Shown here piece by piece: positions 60,949-64,000 of a stretch of DNA of 64,000 nucleotides (positions are counted from its first letter, which is position 1; each line of letters begins with the position of its first letter). The notes below the pieces were generated by a model. That model worked only from the letters and a program-made list of their open reading frames with translations, was not told the DNA's origin and made no database searches. Where the stretch lies: assembly GCA_003290165.1 (NCBI GenBank), contig QNQO01000671.1, forward strand, positions 310,001 to 374,000, written 5' to 3'. This stretch comes from Berberis thunbergii (taxonomy: Eukaryota > Streptophyta > Magnoliopsida > Ranunculales > Berberidaceae). The position numbers were made by a program, and so were the translations under genes.

Positions 60949-61473
60949 AATGTATCAAAATTCCCAATCTGAGATAGTTCAATTGGTATTGGGCCTTTGA
61001 GCTTGTTCGACAAAAGATTCCTATTATAATATAAAGAAATCAGGTAATGCCATACAACAAGTAATGGCCAATATGTCAAGACCAAATATGAAGTTCCATG
61101 CATGACTTTCATTCACGGTACAAGTGCCTATTGGGTCCAGCCATCCAATAAACAAAACAGAAAGGAAATCAACAATAAAACCAAAAGAGTCAATGACATT
61201 GGATATTTTAAATCAATGATAAATTAGTGAAAGTCAAGACTTACAAGTACGTCGTACTCTCAAGCTTTTCAAATGCAGGTGGTATGGTTCCATTCAATTT
61301 GTTTCGAAAGAGATTACTGTTACAGAATCATGTGCTTAATGATGTTTCCACAAAATAATAAATCAATTAAATAAGCTAATGGACAAAGTTTAGTTACTGA
61401 CAGACTATTGAGGTTTGTGCATGAGCTCAAATTATTTGGAATCTGACCCTCGAGATTGTTATTGGCAATGTTT
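60949..61473 (-). pseudogene. captured fragment of an ERECTA-family LRR receptor kinase
   Basis: Three LRR exons appear: about 61473-61398 (NIANNNLEGQIPNNLSSCTN then LNSL), 61316-61245 (NLFRNKLNGTIPPAFEKLES then TTYL) and 61020-60949 (NLLSNKLKGPIPIELSQIGN then FDTL). The second and third are exactly 72 bp, the one-repeat-per-exon structure typical of ERECTA genes. The LSSCTNLNSL and AFEKLES-TYL wording also points to ERECTA. The kinase and transmembrane parts are absent. Confidence 0.85.
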
Positions 61474-61913
61474 CTGTAAGATCATTGTGTTAGTAGCTAT
61501 CAACCTTTAAAAGACTTGAACACATATATGCATTACAAAACTATATGCAAATGAGAACAACTATATGCATTACAAAACTCAGTTGCTTTCACTAATAACA
61601 ATCAAAAGACAAGTGACCTCCCAAATCAGCACAGCACGCCATTTTCTTTTGATGAAGGATCACACATACTTGTATTATACTCTGTGGTTTGTCTTATGCT
61701 CAACATCTAAGGTGATCAACTTTGACAGGGTCTGAAATTGAACGAGGAAAGAGCCACAGAGATAAGAGAAACTCCATCTTTGTTTAGCACCCTAACCCCC
61801 ACATTAATCACAATTTAAAATGTTGCAAAGCCATAAACAGACCATGTTTGTATTCAATAATCAAATTGGTATTCAATAATCAAATTGGGACAATACATGC
61901 TTGGTTTAATCTA

Positions 61914-61989
61914 TCAAATTGCAAAGCCATAGACAGACCTCGATTACCTTTTCAAATTGCAAAGCCATAAACAGACCTCGATTACCTTT
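61914..61989. repeat. 38-bp tandem duplication
   Basis: TCAAATTGCAAAGCCATA-ACAGACCTCGATTACC is present twice, with one difference (61914-61951 and 61952-61989). It is next to the captured DUF971 exon. Confidence 0.8.
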
Positions 61990-62005
61990 TCACCACCTAT
62001 TGACC

Positions 62006-62096
62006 TAATCTTGCTGTCAGCCGCAGGGCTGTTTACACGAAGAAACTTAGCTGACAAATTGAAGATACTACCGTCTGCATATTGCACCTCCACCTG
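62006..62096 (-). pseudogene. captured fragment of a DUF971 (gamma-butyrobetaine hydroxylase-like N-terminal) protein
   Basis: The minus-strand exon reads VEVQYADGSIFNLSAKFLRV then NSPAADSKIR; the frame runs on as SIGGEKVI into the neighbouring repeat. The wording VEV-Y-DGS-F-LSAE-LR--SPAA matches the plant DUF971 protein. The function of the plant protein is not established. The fragment is about 30-40 residues. Confidence 0.75.
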
Positions 62097-63026
62097 AAAC
62101 AAGCAGACAATATTGATTTAAGAAATCAAGTTAATGTGATTCTTAATAGAAATTAACATAATGTACTAATGTAAGGGTTGTATTGCAACAAGTATTTTTC
62201 TTTTGATGTCTCGAAGATATTAACACAAGTAAATTCTATTCACTGAAGGCACAATGAAAAAACAACCAAGTAATATAGGAGTCAATGCATCCAGATAAAT
62301 AATATTGGAAAATCTGGTGACTGGAGGGAAATATGATTGTAGCAACACATGGTATTCGAAGTAATCGGGATTAATATTGAACCTGATGAAGTGAGCTTCT
62401 TGAGGAAACTGAGATTTGAGGCGAAACTACCATTGACAGCAAAAGCTTAATGTCCTTTTGAACAATGATTAATATTGGGATTAATATTGAACCTGGCGTG
62501 ATGTTTGTAGAATATTTAGGATCCCCATTACCCAGAGACATATGACATTTGGTTTGCCTTTTTGTCTAATTAATTTATTTTCAGAAAGAACAACCTGGAA
62601 ACTCCCAAGTAATAATAACAAATGGTAACCAAACCAACAGTTGTGCTTCAAAGACGACCTAGCATACAAGCTACAAGCTCTTACTCGAACAAGATAATTA
62701 ACACAGACCATACCCCTTTTGCGGTATTATATATGAAATGGCCTTCTAGTTTTTCCTCTTGTGATTATTGCGCTTCGTTTTTGTGATGGTGCTTCCTAAC
62801 ACCATCATCCAAATCTGGGTTTCGTACTCATGAAAGTAGTTATCTAAGTCTCATAAGCTATGTTATGCACTTACATTAGCCAACACAGTGATTCCAACCA
62901 TAGTGCAGATCAAATGCATTGATTCAAATCCTCAGATTTCTTCTCTTGATGATTAAAATACCACAATGTGAAATAACTTCAAACTATTCTGGTTTCATAT
63001 ATGATAGAACTAACATTTTAACAAAG

Positions 63027-63080
63027 TAATAATAATAATAATAATAATAATAATATAATAATAATAATAATAATAATAAA
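63027..63080. repeat. (AAT)n microsatellite
   Basis: The array has about seventeen AAT units with one interruption. Confidence 0.9.
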
Positions 63081-63289
63081 TGCTCTCATCCATTCACAAT
63101 CACACTACAATAAAACAGGAACAAATTTTTTTTTCCTGAAGTTCAACCATGAAATTATGCTACAAACCAAAAAATGCAATAATTACAATTGAAATTTTCA
63201 TGGTGATAAATTTTGGAAATGGGAGGGAAAAGAATGTGTCCTGAAATGAGACATTTTCATGGTGACATTTTCATCACTAAGGAGTGAAG

Positions 63290-63953
63290 ACTAGGGAAGG
63301 AGGGGAGGAGGGAAGTCGAGGGAGGAGCAGCGAAGTCGAGGGAGGGAGCAGGGAAGGAGACGAAATCGAGGGAAGTCGAGTGGAGGGAAGTTTTGTTTTT
63401 GTCGATGGAAGTCGAGTTCGAGCGCCAAAATAGCCCGCCTATTTTTTTTTTCAGCTTTTCATGTAGCCACGGTTCTGAGCCATTGCTATAGCTAGCCACG
63501 GTTTAGAACCGTTGCTAAATTTTTTTTGCAACGATTTTGAGCCGTTGCTAGACATAGCCACGGTTTAGAACCGTTGCTAAATTTTTTGTTGCAACGGTTT
63601 GGAGCCGTTGCTAGACATAGCCACGGTTTAGAACCGTTGCTAAATTTTTTTTTTGCAACGGTTTTGAGCCGTTGCTAGTCATAGCCACGGTTTAGAACCG
63701 TTGCTAAATTTTTTTGCTGCAACGGTTTTGAGCCGTTGCTAATAATGCCCCACGGTCTGAAGCCGTTGCTACTATTAGCCACGGTTTTTAGCCGTGCCAA
63801 ATATACCAACGGTTTTAAGCCGTGGCCAGGTTTTTTTTACCCACGGTTTTAAGCCGTTGGTACATATAGCTACGGTTTTTGGCCGTGGCAAATCAACCAA
63901 TGGTTTAAAACCGTGGCCAGCTCGGCGTAGCTAAACGGGGTTTTGGTGTAGTG
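63290..63953. repeat. CACTA-3 right subterminal region and TIR, with tandem expansion
   Basis: The region starts with the same purine-rich block as CACTA-1. The unit AGCCACGGTTTAGAACCGTT plus GCTAAATTTTTTTTGCAACGG plus TTTTGAGCCGTTGCTA, about 62 bp, occurs about four times between 63491 and 63746; the corresponding place in CACTA-1 (31910-31975) has one copy. The array ends in TTTTGGTGTAGTG. Confidence 0.88.
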
Positions 63954-64000
63954 TTATATTACACTATACCCTGGAATATTCAAGTCTAGTATTTGATTTC

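Larger units (their letters stand above)
49461..63953. mobile_element. CACTA-3, 14.5 kb, non-autonomous, carrying at least eight captured host gene fragments
   Basis: The termini are CACTACACCAAAAACCCCC (49461) and TTTTGGTGTAGTG (ending 63953). The target duplication is TTA (49458-49460 and 63954-63956). Both subterminal regions match those of CACTA-1. No transposase is found. The interior is a mosaic of fragments, all on the minus strand: golgin-like, urease, LOG, NAT, plastid lipoamide dehydrogenase, GrpE, ERECTA and DUF971. Several more exon-like pieces are unassigned. Movement would need transposase from a CACTA-1-type relative. Confidence 0.93.
48949..64000 (-). mobile_element. LTR retrotransposon C, 3' internal part (inverted), split by CACTA-3
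   Basis: This is an inverted counterpart of elements A and B. From the LTR at 48948 inwards come the polypurine tract and the antisense ORF, which lies on the plus strand here. The ORF is cut at 49460 by CACTA-3 and continues at 63954 to the window edge. Gag and pol would lie beyond the window. Confidence 0.6.

Overview
The window is nuclear DNA of a flowering plant, probably a dicot (inference). It is AT-rich and carries microsatellites and plant-type transposable elements: CACTA/En-Spm with TNP2-type transposase, Ty3/gypsy Tat-like LTR elements with an extra antisense ORF, a Mutator-like element and a hAT-like element. Host gene scraps are also plant genes, including stromal HSP70, ERECTA, LOG, a nucleobase-ascorbate transporter and plastid lipoamide dehydrogenase. 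I see no complete, functional host gene and no rRNA or tRNA gene.

Layout. 1-2717 is the 3' end of LTR retrotransposon A: antisense ORF, polypurine tract and 3' LTR. 2718-9481 is mostly featureless AT-rich DNA with a GT-rich degenerate repeat and a 1.1 kb hAT-like element (7702-8837). 9482-46270 is one large nested stack. A small Mutator-like element (TIRs of about 180 bp, 8/9 matching 9-bp target duplication) contains LTR retrotransposon B (10902-45500), which carries gag and protease but no visible reverse transcriptase. B contains two CACTA elements. CACTA-1 (13512-32156, TSD TTT) sits inside the protease gene. CACTA-2 (about 38135-44926, left terminus deleted) sits inside the 3' LTR. 46271-48366 is plain intergenic DNA. 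48367-64000 is a third, inverted LTR element, C, whose antisense ORF is interrupted by CACTA-3 (49461-63953, TSD TTA).

How the pieces work together. CACTA-1 carries a decayed but recognisable transposase unit on the minus strand (TNP2, DUF4218, DUF4216 and Ptta/En-Spm domains). CACTA-3 shares both ends with CACTA-1, and CACTA-2 shares its left end with CACTA-3. Neither has transposase, so both look like non-autonomous members of the family. All three are packed with fragments of unrelated host genes that keep intron-exon structure: kinesin KCA-like and FAAH-like amidase in CACTA-1; stromal HSP70, clathrin heavy chain (a 223-bp segment present twice) and acyl-CoA thioesterase in CACTA-2; golgin-like, urease, LOG, NAT, lipoamide dehydrogenase, GrpE, ERECTA and a DUF971 protein in CACTA-3. 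Every recognisable captured fragment lies on the minus strand, the same strand as the transposase.

The most notable content is therefore a Pack-CACTA (transduplicating CACTA) family with dyad-symmetric subterminal repeats and strand-biased capture of many host genes, together with Tat-type retroelements carrying an antisense ORF. All assignments come from reading translations by eye; no database search was run.
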